64,000 nucleotides of DNA from Rhizobiaceae bacterium (GTDB lineage: Bacteria > Pseudomonadota > Alphaproteobacteria > Rhizobiales > Rhizobiaceae), in contig JAMLJB010000001.1 of the NCBI GenBank assembly GCA_023953835.1, positions 2,170,001 through 2,234,000 of the forward strand, given 5' to 3'. A program made the translations under genes and the position numbers. Within the stretch, counting starts at the first letter, position 1, and every line of letters starts with the position of its first letter. Under the pieces are notes generated by a model. That model searched no databases, was not told where the DNA came from, and was given only the letters and a program-made list of their open reading frames with translations. Below, in pieces: positions 7,482 through 15,276 of the stretch.

Positions 7482-8033
7482 TCATGTACCACCTCCCGGC
7501 GCGGGCTCTACCGACCATGCGCTGTGGGGTTCAACCGCCTGATCAAGACGGTCCTCGACATTCGCCGTAGACGTTGTCTGGCTATGACCCGCGTCTACGG
7601 CGATTTCATTTTCAGCAAGCGTCCATCCAGCTCGCCCATGTGAAACAAAGTCGGGTGAGTTGGAGAGCATTGCGGATAGATTGTTCTGCGGTTTCTCGCC
7701 GGGGATGTGGAACCCGGCCCTTTCAAGAAAGGCAAAAATATCTGCAGTTTTTGTTGGGTTAATAAACTCCCTGATATAGTCCTTTGCTGCGTCGACAATT
7801 TTCTGGCGTTCAGTTGAAGTGCGTGAACGGCTAGTATTGCCCACAAGTGAAGGGCGACGCACTACCCCGGTGGGGGCTGGCGGGTTGTCGATTTGAGTGT
7901 GTTGGCGCTCACCCAAATAGAGCGCACGCAATCGCCGAACTTCAGCAAGCTTTATATAGTCTGGGTTCGCCGCCAACTTTCGCTCAAGTTGTGCGATTTC
8001 GCCATCCAAAGCCTTTACAAGCGTGTCAGACAT
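7482..8033 (-). CDS. Hypothetical protein with coiled coil and HARE-HTH-like winged helix
   Basis: A 183-residue protein. Residues 1-40 form an amphipathic, probably coiled-coil helix (LVKALDGEIAQLERKL). Residues about 78-139 fit the HB1/ASXL/restriction-endonuclease (HARE-HTH) winged-helix pattern: TADIFAFLERAGF, then NNLSAMLSNSPDFV and GRAGWTL. HARE-HTH domains are known in restriction enzymes, RNA polymerase delta and chromatin proteins, where they are thought to read DNA modification or recruit effectors. No nuclease domain is fused here. The start at MSDTL is preferred because the 40 upstream in-frame residues look non-coding. Codon use is atypical for the window. It is an orphan in a gene-poor zone, and regulation is unknown. 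Confidence 0.6.
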   Translation of the reverse strand: MSDTLVKALDGEIAQLERKLAANPDYIKLAEVRRLRALYLGERQHTQIDNPPAPTGVVRRPSLVGNTSRSRTSTERQKIVDAAKDYIREFINPTKTADIFAFLERAGFHIPGEKPQNNLSAMLSNSPDFVSHGRAGWTLAENEIAVDAGHSQTTSTANVEDRLDQAVEPHSAWSVEPAPGGGT

Positions 8034-8284
8034 GCCCGCGATTCCAGTTTCTCTACATACAATGACACAAGTCACAAACTCTTGCAAGCGTCCGTGGGGA
8101 GAAATTAACCTCTCATCCAGCTGCCTAGGGCTTCCTTGCAAATGCCTTGTCATCGCTTTGTGCGTGATTTTTCTCCAAGCCTGTGGCCATTGACAAGATC
8201 GCGCAAAGCGTTCTTGTTATCCCCCTTTGTTTGGGCGATGCGTATGGCTTTGATCGCATTGCCGAAACAACGGCAGTACGAGCT

Positions 8285-8557
8285 CTAGCTCTTTGGCCAG
8301 ATGGATCTAGAGATTGACCCCGGTTTGCAATGACTGCATTTTCGCTTGTCTGTAAAGCGTGGAAACTGCGTATGCATGAACAACTCAGCCTCTTCTACCG
8401 ACTGGAACGGTCCATCCCATCCGGTATTGCCGGAGTTGGTCTTTGCTTGACCGAGCTGGCCTTCGCCATTGTTGCAGTGCGAGCATGTTCCTCTATGAAC
8501 ACGCGCTCGCTTAATGGGTGTCATATGTGAGACGTAGTACTCCACACCTTTAAGCAT
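8285..8557 (-). CDS. Small CxxC-pair (zinc-ribbon-like) hypothetical protein
   Basis: About 90 residues with two CxxC knuckles, CSHCNNGEGQ and CSHCKPG, separated by about 45 residues, with WDGPF-x3-EEAELF between them. This pattern matches a widespread small bacterial hypothetical family with paired C-x-x-C and a WxGPF-x-EEA core, so a structural zinc site is likely. The start is uncertain: ATG 8557 is used, while ATG 8524 and a TTG at 8596 are possible and none has a convincing ribosome binding site. It is an orphan between the HARE-like gene and the pqq operon. No function can be assigned. Confidence 0.5.
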   Translation of the reverse strand: MLKGVEYYVSHMTPIKRARVHRGTCSHCNNGEGQLGQAKTNSGNTGWDGPFQSVEEAELFMHTQFPRFTDKRKCSHCKPGSISRSIWPKS

Positions 8558-8700
8558 ATGAGAGTTCGATGCGAATCGCGAGATGCGTGACGTCAAATTT
8601 CGGCGCTACCAACTGACTGATTTTTTCACTTGCCCCGCCTTCCCATGGTGCTAACTTGAGTTGGGCACCGCACTTTGAAATTTCATTGTGGAGGAATGCG

Positions 8701-8793
8701 ATGAAAAAGTCCTGGACCAAGCCGCAAATGTGTCAGGTTTCGGCTGGCTTCGAGATTTCTCGCTATCAGTCGTCGGAACTCGAAAAGAAATAG
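8701..8793 (+). CDS. pqqA: PQQ precursor peptide PqqA
   Basis: A 30-residue ribosomally made precursor of the cofactor pyrroloquinoline quinone. It begins MKKSWTKP, as usual for PqqA, and has the conserved core G-F-E18-I-S-R-Y22. Glu18 and Tyr22 (E-x3-Y) are the residues cross-linked by PqqE and trimmed to give PQQ. The start has GAGGA at 5-base spacing. It is followed by 71 untranslated bases and then pqqB, whereas pqqB to pqqE are tightly packed. This fits the usual excess of precursor over enzymes. Confidence 0.95.
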   Translation: MKKSWTKPQMCQVSAGFEISRYQSSELEKK

Positions 8794-8864
8794 ACAGAGA
8801 CACGGGCGCTCGTTGCAGGCTCCCGGCTTTCATGGTCGGCTCTGCAGCGGGCGCCTGATCTGCA

Positions 8865-9794
8865 ATGCGGGTCAGGGTTTTGGGCTCCGCCGCGGGCGGC
8901 GGGGTGCCCCAGTGGAATTGTAACTACATCTACAGCCACCGCGCGCGGATCGGCGATGGCGATGTTCCCGTTCGGCTGCAATCGAGCATTGCCGTTTCCA
9001 GCGGGGACGGGTGGGTCATATTCAACGCATCGCCCGACATTCGCCAGCAGATCGCCGCCGCGCGCTCACTGCAACCTGACCCGGACGGCCCGCTGCGCGC
9101 CAGTCCGATCGAGGCCATCGTGCTGACGAACGCCGATATCGACCATATCGCCGGATTACTGAGCCTTCGCGAGCGTCAGCCCTTCAATCTCTATGCCACG
9201 GAGCGCGTGCTGGAGGTTATCGAGCAGAATCCGGTCTTTCGCGTGCTCGACCCGGCCTTTGTCCGGCGCATTCCGATTGCGCTCGACCGGCCGGCGATCA
9301 TCGAGGCCGTGGACGGTCGCCCGCTGCTCGAAGTCGAACTCTACGGCGTGCCGGGCAAGGTCGCGCTCTATCTGGAGACCGGCGAAGCGGGCAGGGATTT
9401 CGGCGCGGATGAAGGCGACACGGTTGGCGTGGCCATTTCAGCGGTCGGCGGCGGCAAGAAGCTGCACTACATTCCAGGTTGCGCGTCGGTCACGGCGGCG
9501 CTGAGGCGCCGGATCGAAGGTGCCGACCTGCTCTTCTTCGACGGGACGCTTTTTCGCGACGACGAAATGGCCGAAGCGGGTGTCGGTGAAAAGACCGGGC
9601 AGCGCATGGGCCATCTTCACATCGGTGGAGCGGACGGTTCGCTGGCGGCGCTGGCGGATTTGGCTGTCGTTCGCCGCTGCTACATTCATATCAACAACAC
9701 CAATCCTATACTGGACAGCGCCTCGCCGGAGCGCAGGCTGGTTGAAGAACAAGGCTGGCTTGTCGCCTTCGACGGCATGGAGGTGGATCTGTGA
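8865..9794 (+). CDS. pqqB: PQQ biosynthesis protein PqqB
   Basis: A 309-residue metallo-beta-lactamase-fold protein with the PqqB start (RVLGSAAGGGVPQWNC) and the metal-binding region NADIDHIAGLLSLRE in place of the usual HxHxDH. Further conserved blocks are GAD-x2-FFDGT and the GHLHIGG region. PqqB is reported to hydroxylate the cross-linked Glu-Tyr intermediate after proteolysis. It is cytoplasmic. The ATG at 8865 lacks a strong ribosome binding site, but the homologous N terminus begins here. Its end overlaps the pqqC start by 4 bases. Confidence 0.95.
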   Translation: MRVRVLGSAAGGGVPQWNCNYIYSHRARIGDGDVPVRLQSSIAVSSGDGWVIFNASPDIRQQIAAARSLQPDPDGPLRASPIEAIVLTNADIDHIAGLLSLRERQPFNLYATERVLEVIEQNPVFRVLDPAFVRRIPIALDRPAIIEAVDGRPLLEVELYGVPGKVALYLETGEAGRDFGADEGDTVGVAISAVGGGKKLHYIPGCASVTAALRRRIEGADLLFFDGTLFRDDEMAEAGVGEKTGQRMGHLHIGGADGSLAALADLAVVRRCYIHINNTNPILDSASPERRLVEEQGWLVAFDGMEVDL

Positions 9795-10549
9795 AGCGCC
9801 CTTTCCAGGTGGATCGCATCCTGCGGCCGGGCCAGCTTGAGGCGCTGCTGCGGGAGGTGGGCGAGGAGCGCTATCACATCAACCATCCCTTCCACCGGCT
9901 CATGGTCGAGGGAAAGCTGACGCGCGGGCAGATGCAGGCATGGGCGCTCAACCGATATTGCTATCAGGCGGCGATACCGAGGAAAGATGCAATCGTGCTT
10001 TCGCGGCTGGACGATCCCGCCATGCGCGTAGCGTGGCGTGAGCGCATCATCGACCATGACGGCGACGGCACGAAACCGGGCGGCATCGAGCGCTGGCTGC
10101 GCCTTGCCACGGGTCTCGGCCTCGACGTCGACATGGTGAAATCGCAGAGGCTTGCATTGCCGGCCACCCGCTTTGCGGTGGGTGCCTATCTCACGCTTGT
10201 CGAGAAGTGCAGCCTGCTCGAAGCAATCGCGTCCTCTCTGACCGAGCTTTTCTCACCAAGGGTCATAGGCGAGCGCGTGCCCGCCATTCTCAAACGCTAC
10301 GACTACGTGACCGAGGACACATTGTCCTATTTTACGCCCCGCTTGCAGCAGGCGCCCCGAGATGCGGAGTTCGCGCTTGGCTATGTGGTCGAACATGCGC
10401 GAACCATCGAGGAGCAGCAGTCAGCCGTCGATGCGCTGGTCGCCAAGTGCGACATGTTGTGGGCAATGCTGGATGCGTTGCACTTCGCCTATGTGCAGCC
10501 TGCCTTGCCCGCGCCGGGGGCGTTCGTTCCGCAGGACCATCCGGGATGA
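9791..10549 (+). CDS. pqqC: Pyrroloquinoline-quinone synthase PqqC
   Basis: A 252-residue, all-helical oxidase that performs the final ring closure and eight-electron oxidation of the PQQ intermediate using O2. Diagnostic segments are YHINHPFHRLM near residue 29, RYCYQAAIPRKDA near residue 55, the RIIDHDG block and the C-terminal ALGYVVEHA and KCDMLWAMLDALH. Length and motifs match the family. It overlaps pqqB by 4 bases and pqqD by 4 bases (ATGA), indicating translational coupling. Confidence 0.95.
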   Translation: MKRPFQVDRILRPGQLEALLREVGEERYHINHPFHRLMVEGKLTRGQMQAWALNRYCYQAAIPRKDAIVLSRLDDPAMRVAWRERIIDHDGDGTKPGGIERWLRLATGLGLDVDMVKSQRLALPATRFAVGAYLTLVEKCSLLEAIASSLTELFSPRVIGERVPAILKRYDYVTEDTLSYFTPRLQQAPRDAEFALGYVVEHARTIEEQQSAVDALVAKCDMLWAMLDALHFAYVQPALPAPGAFVPQDHPG

Positions 10550-10845
10550 ACCGCTTAGCGGCATCCCGTTCGATTGCCGGCAGCGCGAGCAGGCCGCGCC
10601 TGCCGCGCCATGTGCGGTTGCATTACGATGCGGTACGCGGCGCGTGGGCACTGCTTTCGCCGGAAAAGGTTCTGTGGCCCGACGAAGCCAGCCTGTCCAT
10701 CCTGCGGCTTTGCGACGGCAGCCGCTCGATTGCCGAAATGTCGAGCGTGCTGGCCGGCCAGTACGACGCCGATGCGGGTGAGATCGAGGCCGATGTCATC
10801 GCCTTCGCGCAGGACTGGTCGGACCGGATGGTGTTGCAACTATGA
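10546..10845 (+). CDS. pqqD: PQQ peptide chaperone PqqD
   Basis: A 99-residue RiPP recognition element that holds PqqA and presents it to the radical SAM enzyme PqqE. The conserved core is present: PRLPRHVRL, then LLSPEKVLWPDEAS, ILRLCDGSRSI and the C-terminal FAQDWSDRMVL. It overlaps pqqC and pqqE by ATGA junctions. It is a separate gene here and not fused to pqqC or pqqE as in some methylotrophs. Confidence 0.93.
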   Translation: MNRLAASRSIAGSASRPRLPRHVRLHYDAVRGAWALLSPEKVLWPDEASLSILRLCDGSRSIAEMSSVLAGQYDADAGEIEADVIAFAQDWSDRMVLQL

Positions 10846-11933
10846 GCGCTCCCGGCCCGCCGATCGGCATACTCGCGGAGCTGACGCATCGGTGTCCGCT
10901 GCAATGCGCCTACTGCTCCAATCCGCTCGAACTGCTCAAGGCCAATCGCGAGCTTGACACACGGCAATGGCTTTCCGTGTTCGGGCAGGCCGCCGATCTC
11001 GGCGTGCTTCAAATCCATCTTTCAGGCGGCGAACCGACGCTTCGGCCCGATCTGGTCGAACTGGTCGCAGCACTTGCCGGGCGCGGCGTGTACACCAACC
11101 TCATCACTGCCGGGGTGGGCGTGCGCGATGGGCTGATGGACGAACTTGCACGAAGCGGCCTCGACCATGTGCAATTGAGCTTTCAGGGCGCGCTGCCCGA
11201 AACCACCGAAATGATCGGCAATCATCGCGGCGCGCATTCGAAGAAACTCGCCACCGCCGCGCAGGTTCGCGCCGCCGGCCTGCCACTGACCATCAACGCG
11301 CCCATCCATCGCCGCAACATGGCGGAGGTCGAAGGTTTCATCGAGCTTGCCCTGACGCTCGGCGCGGAACGGCTCGAGATCGCCAACATCCAATATTACG
11401 GATGGGCATTGCTCAATCGTCAGGCGCTGATGCCGGCGCGCGATGAAGTCATGGGCGTTGCCGCGATGATCGAGGCCGCGCAGCGGGAACTGCGCGGCAC
11501 GCTTGCAATCGATTTCGTCGCGCCGGACTACTACGCGCGTTTCCCCAAGCCCTGCATGGGCGGCTGGGCGCGCGACGCCTTCATGATCGCGCCGGACGGG
11601 GCGGCGATGCCGTGCCACGCGGCGGCGTCGATCCCGCATCTTGTTTTCGACAATGTGGGGCAAAGCCCGCTTGCCGACATTTGGGACCGCTCCGAGGCGT
11701 TCAACGCCTTCCGGGGCTTTGACTGGATGCAGGAGCCGTGTCGCTCCTGCGAGCGGCGCGAGATCGATTTTGGCGGCTGCCGGTGCCAGGCCATGCTCCT
11801 GGCGGGCGATGCGAGCGCCACCGATCCGGCCTGCTCGAAATCGCTGCTGCATGAGAGGATCGTCGACCTTGCGAAGCTGAGTTCATCCGGCGAACCGGCG
11901 GACATCACCTATCGCCGTATTGGCGTTTTCTAG
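10842..11933 (+). CDS. pqqE: Radical SAM PQQ synthase subunit PqqE
   Basis: A 363-residue radical SAM/SPASM enzyme that makes the Glu-Tyr carbon-carbon bond in PqqA. The SAM-cluster motif CPLQCAYC lies at residues 18-25, the GGEPTLRPD block near residue 55, and a C-terminal SPASM cysteine set includes CRSCERREIDFGGCRCQ. Last gene of the pqq operon. No PQQ-dependent dehydrogenase, pqqF/G protease or transporter lies next to it, so the partner enzymes must be encoded elsewhere. Confidence 0.95.
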   Translation: MSAPGPPIGILAELTHRCPLQCAYCSNPLELLKANRELDTRQWLSVFGQAADLGVLQIHLSGGEPTLRPDLVELVAALAGRGVYTNLITAGVGVRDGLMDELARSGLDHVQLSFQGALPETTEMIGNHRGAHSKKLATAAQVRAAGLPLTINAPIHRRNMAEVEGFIELALTLGAERLEIANIQYYGWALLNRQALMPARDEVMGVAAMIEAAQRELRGTLAIDFVAPDYYARFPKPCMGGWARDAFMIAPDGAAMPCHAAASIPHLVFDNVGQSPLADIWDRSEAFNAFRGFDWMQEPCRSCERREIDFGGCRCQAMLLAGDASATDPACSKSLLHERIVDLAKLSSSGEPADITYRRIGVF

Positions 11934-12009
11934 GTCGGCCTGCTAACCATGATGCGTTCTGGCACCGCCCAATCTTGCTGAATGCAGCCCGAAGGATCGA
12001 ATACGCGCA

Positions 12010-12648
12010 ATGGCGAAATCTCCACTCATCGTCCTGGGAAGCGGTGGAAATGCACTCGATGCGTTCGACACAATCAGGTCGCGATTTGAGATCGTTGCTT
12101 TCATTGACGACAATCCGGCGAAAGTCGGCGGCGATTTGTGTGGTATACCTATCAAGTCACGTGCTGCGCTCGATGATTTCCCGGATGCAAAGGTGATATC
12201 CATCATCGGGTCGGAAAATACGTTCTCGATCCGGGAAAAGATATTTCAGGGGTTCAATCTGCCGATCGATCGATATGCCACCATAGTTGACGAAAGTGCC
12301 TTCGTTTCCAGCCTGTCATCGATCGGAAAAGGAGTATTGCTTCTTCCCGGCGTTGTTATTCCCTCGAATGCTTCGATTGGCGACCACGTCATCGTTCTTC
12401 CAAATTCCGTCATCCATCACGACGCTGTCGTGGACGATTATTGCATTATCGGCTCGCACGTCGTGGTTGCCGGCAGTGTGAAGATCGGCAAGTCAACTTA
12501 TGTCGGTAGCGGCAGCACCATCAAGAATGGCATAAGCATAGGCGCGGGTAGCCTGCTCGGCATGTCTGCGAACGTCGTGCGCGATTGTCCCGAAGGCAGC
12601 GTCATGGTGGGCAATCCAGCCAGAATGATCCGGAAGGTCGGTTCGTAG
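12010..12648 (+). CDS. NeuD/PglD-family sugar O- or N-acetyltransferase
   Basis: A 212-residue protein. The N-terminal Rossmann-like sugar-nucleotide binding domain has LIVLGSGGNALDAFD and FIDDNP. A left-handed parallel beta helix of hexapeptide repeats follows (SIGKGVLLLPGVVI, SIGDHVIVLPNSVI, SIGAGSLLGM), ending in the family tail GNPAR. NeuD-like enzymes acetylate amino sugars or sialic-acid-like sugars on surface glycans using acetyl-CoA. It stands alone between pqqE and a tRNA gene and is less GC-rich than its neighbours, suggesting lateral acquisition. The partner glycan pathway is not in the window. Confidence 0.85.
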   Translation: MAKSPLIVLGSGGNALDAFDTIRSRFEIVAFIDDNPAKVGGDLCGIPIKSRAALDDFPDAKVISIIGSENTFSIREKIFQGFNLPIDRYATIVDESAFVSSLSSIGKGVLLLPGVVIPSNASIGDHVIVLPNSVIHHDAVVDDYCIIGSHVVVAGSVKIGKSTYVGSGSTIKNGISIGAGSLLGMSANVVRDCPEGSVMVGNPARMIRKVGS

Positions 12649-12671
12649 TTCGCATCCCGGATCGGGGATAC

Positions 12672-12748
12672 TGGTGATCCCGACAGGAATCGAACCTGTG
12701 ACCTACAGATTAGGAATCTGCCGCTCTATCCTACTGAGCTACGGGACC
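12672..12748 (-). tRNA. tRNA-Arg (anticodon CCT)
   Basis: On the minus strand the gene has a 7-bp acceptor stem (GGTCCCG with CGGGATC), a GTAGCTCAG D-arm, the anticodon loop TTCCTAA giving CCT (reads AGG), a GGTTCGATTCC T-arm and an encoded 3' CCA. Total length is 77 bases. Nothing resembling an integrated element abuts it. Confidence 0.95.
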
Positions 12749-12801
12749 ACGCGCCACTCACATAACCGCTTCGGCGGCGCTCGACAATGCCCTGATTGAG
12801 C

Positions 12802-13965
12802 CTATCGAGCGAGCGCCGCTTCCGCGAGGCGGACCCAGTAGCTGATGCCGAAGGGGATTGCCTCGTCGTTGAAATCATAGGCCGGATGATGGAGGCTGGC
12901 GCTGTTTCCGTTGCCGATGAAAATGAAGGCGCCGGGCCGTGCCTGCAACATGTAGGAAAAATCCTCGCCGCCCATCAGGGGCTGCATGGAGCGGCTGAGG
13001 TTCTGTTCGCCGGCAATTTCAGCCGCCACATTGCCCGCGAATACGGTCTGCTCGGGATGGTTGCTGGTCACGGGATAGTTGGGATCGAATTCGAAATCGA
13101 TGTCCGCTTCGTTGGCGGCCGCGATGCCTGAGCAGATCGCGCGCATCCGCGCCTCTGTGCGCCGGGCGACGTCTTCGCGCAGCGTGCGCACCGTTCCGGC
13201 CAGTTCGACGCTTTCGGGGATGACGTTGTGGGCGTCGCCGCCATGGATCTTGGTGACGGAAACGACCACGGCGTCCAGCGGGTTTGTGGTGCGCGAGGCG
13301 ATGGTTTGCAGGCTGGTCACGAGCTGGGCCGCGATCACCACCGGATCGTTGCTCTGATGCGGCATGGCCGCATGGCCGCCCCGCCCACGCACATGAATGG
13401 TAAATTCCGCGGTCGCCGCCATGATCGGGCCAGGCCGCGTCGCGAAATGTCCTACCGGCAGGCCGGGCATGTTGTGCATGCCGAACACTTCCGAAATGCC
13501 GAAGCGTTCCATGAGGCCGTCCTTGACCATTTCGTTTCCGCCGCCGCCGCCTTCCTCCGCCGGCTGGAAGATCACCGCCACGCGCCCCGCGAAGTTGCGG
13601 GTTTCTGCGAGATATTTCGCTGCGCCGAGCAGCATGGCGGTGTGGCCGTCATGCCCGCAGGCATGCATCTTGCCGGCCACATTCGAAGCATAGGGCGTGC
13701 CGGTCGTCTCCGTAATGGGAAGCGCATCCATGTCGGCCCGCAGCCCGACAGTTTCGCCCTCGCCCTTGTCGCCCTTGATGATACCGACCACGCCGGTGCG
13801 CCCCAATCCGCGCACCACTTCGTCACAACCAAACTCTGCAAGCTTGGCGGCCACGAAATCCGCCGTTTCAAAAACGTCGAACATGAGTTCGGGATTGCGG
13901 TGCAGATGACGTCGCCATTCGGATACTTCCTGCTGCAATTCCGCGGCGCGATTGATTACCGGCAT
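12802..13965 (-). CDS. M20 family metallopeptidase/amidohydrolase (hippurate hydrolase-like)
   Basis: A 387-residue di-zinc amidohydrolase. Metal and catalytic blocks are visible: GLRADMDALPI, CGHDGH, the Glu pair in QPAEEGGGGG, HNMPGLPVG and the C-terminal MGGEDF. A dimerisation insert begins ATAEFTIHVRGRGGHAAMPH. Enzymes of this group release amino acids from N-acyl conjugates such as hippurate, N-acetyl amino acids or indole-acetyl conjugates, and the substrate cannot be told from sequence. The start is uncertain: ATG 13965 is used, while an in-frame GTG at 13977 is equally placed. It is monocistronic between tRNA-Arg and a divergent carboxypeptidase. Confidence 0.88.
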   Translation of the reverse strand: MPVINRAAELQQEVSEWRRHLHRNPELMFDVFETADFVAAKLAEFGCDEVVRGLGRTGVVGIIKGDKGEGETVGLRADMDALPITETTGTPYASNVAGKMHACGHDGHTAMLLGAAKYLAETRNFAGRVAVIFQPAEEGGGGGNEMVKDGLMERFGISEVFGMHNMPGLPVGHFATRPGPIMAATAEFTIHVRGRGGHAAMPHQSNDPVVIAAQLVTSLQTIASRTTNPLDAVVVSVTKIHGGDAHNVIPESVELAGTVRTLREDVARRTEARMRAICSGIAAANEADIDFEFDPNYPVTSNHPEQTVFAGNVAAEIAGEQNLSRSMQPLMGGEDFSYMLQARPGAFIFIGNGNSASLHHPAYDFNDEAIPFGISYWVRLAEAALAR

Positions 13966-14118
13966 GATTTCACTCACATTTCATTGGGCAAAGAAAATAT
14001 CGAGCCGCAAACCGACTGCCATTTTCACATCATATAAGGTAGATAGCACCCAAGCCGACGTCGCCGGAAGTGCCTTGCCAACTATTCCGTCCGGCGTTCC
14101 GGCAATGCGGTATCGGAA

Positions 14119-15276
14119 ATGCGAATGCAACCTGTCTCATTCCTGCGGTTCTTGCTCGTCGGTGCGGCGCTCCTTGCGGGTGCGCCTGCGCTTGCCAATC
14201 CGTCCATGCTCTTCGACCTGCAAAGCGGCCGCGTCATCCATCATCAGGAAGCGTTCCAGCGCTGGTATCCCGCCTCGCTGACCAAGTTGATGACCGCCTA
14301 TGTCACGTTCCGCGCCATCGAAGCGGGGGAACTCACGCTCGATTCGCCCATCCGCGTGTCGAAAAAAGCTGCTTCGCAGATACCCGCGAAAATGGGGTAT
14401 CAGCCGGGTTCGGTCATCAAGCTCGACAATGCGCTGAAGATGATGCTTGTCCGCTCGACCAATGATATCGCCATGGCAATTGGCGAAAACGTTGGTGGCA
14501 CGCAGGAACTCTTTGCGCAGCGCATGAACAATGAGGCCGTGCGGCTCGGCATGACCGACACGCATTATGTGAACCCGAACGGGCTTTTCGCGCCCGACCA
14601 GTTCACGACGGCGCGGGATCAGGCCCTGCTTGTCTCGGCGTTGCGCCGTGATTTCCCGCAATACAGCCATTATTACAGGATCGAGGGCCTGCGCGCGGGC
14701 AAGCGCGCGCTGACCAACTACAACCTGCTCATCGGGCGTTACAACGGCGCGGACGGAATGAAGACAGGCTTCGTCTGCGAATCCGGGTTCAACCTGATTG
14801 GGTCTGCGACGCGCGACGGGCGCACACTGGTCGCCATCGTGCTCGGCTCGAAGGATGCGCAAAGCCGCGCGATGGATGCGGCGGCCATGCTGGATGCTGG
14901 CTTCGCCAATCCGAACGCCGGATCGCAGACGGTCTCGACATTGCCTTTCTATGGAGACGCGACGCGTGAACCCGCTAACCAGCGCCCGATCATCTGCCCG
15001 ACGCAGGTCAAGGGCAAGAAGCAGGACCAGCCGAGCGAGGAGGCGCAGGAAAAGCCGGAATCGCCCTTCAAGAAGAAGCTCGACCATGCGCCCCGGCTTG
15101 TGGAAGTCGGGCTTGGCGGTGCAACCGGCCCCGTACCGCTCGCCCGGCGCGGCCAGAGCGACGAGGATGTTGCGGACGTGCCGATCCCATCTTGGCGGCC
15201 TGACCTGCCCGCGCCCACCGGCTTCTCCGCGCCTGTGCAGGGCGACGCCGGATCGGCGGGAGAGCTTCGCAAATGA
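14119..15276 (+). CDS. Penicillin-binding D-alanyl-D-alanine carboxypeptidase (peptidase S11)
   Basis: A 385-residue exported serine peptidase. Residues 1-26 are a signal peptide. The three penicillin-binding motifs are SLTK (near residue 53), STN (near 114) and KTG (near 216). It trims the terminal D-Ala of peptidoglycan pentapeptides in the periplasm. The C-terminal 110 residues are a proline- and charge-rich extension rather than the usual beta domain plus membrane anchor, so membrane attachment is unclear. Its stop overlaps the start of the COG0523 GTPase by an ATGA, an uncommon coupling for this enzyme. Confidence 0.9.
   Translation: MRMQPVSFLRFLLVGAALLAGAPALANPSMLFDLQSGRVIHHQEAFQRWYPASLTKLMTAYVTFRAIEAGELTLDSPIRVSKKAASQIPAKMGYQPGSVIKLDNALKMMLVRSTNDIAMAIGENVGGTQELFAQRMNNEAVRLGMTDTHYVNPNGLFAPDQFTTARDQALLVSALRRDFPQYSHYYRIEGLRAGKRALTNYNLLIGRYNGADGMKTGFVCESGFNLIGSATRDGRTLVAIVLGSKDAQSRAMDAAAMLDAGFANPNAGSQTVSTLPFYGDATREPANQRPIICPTQVKGKKQDQPSEEAQEKPESPFKKKLDHAPRLVEVGLGGATGPVPLARRGQSDEDVADVPIPSWRPDLPAPTGFSAPVQGDAGSAGELRK

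Noticed and set aside
12672..12748. tRNA-Arg as attachment site of a genomic island
   Set aside because: No integrase and no repeated 3' tRNA fragment within several kilobases on either side.
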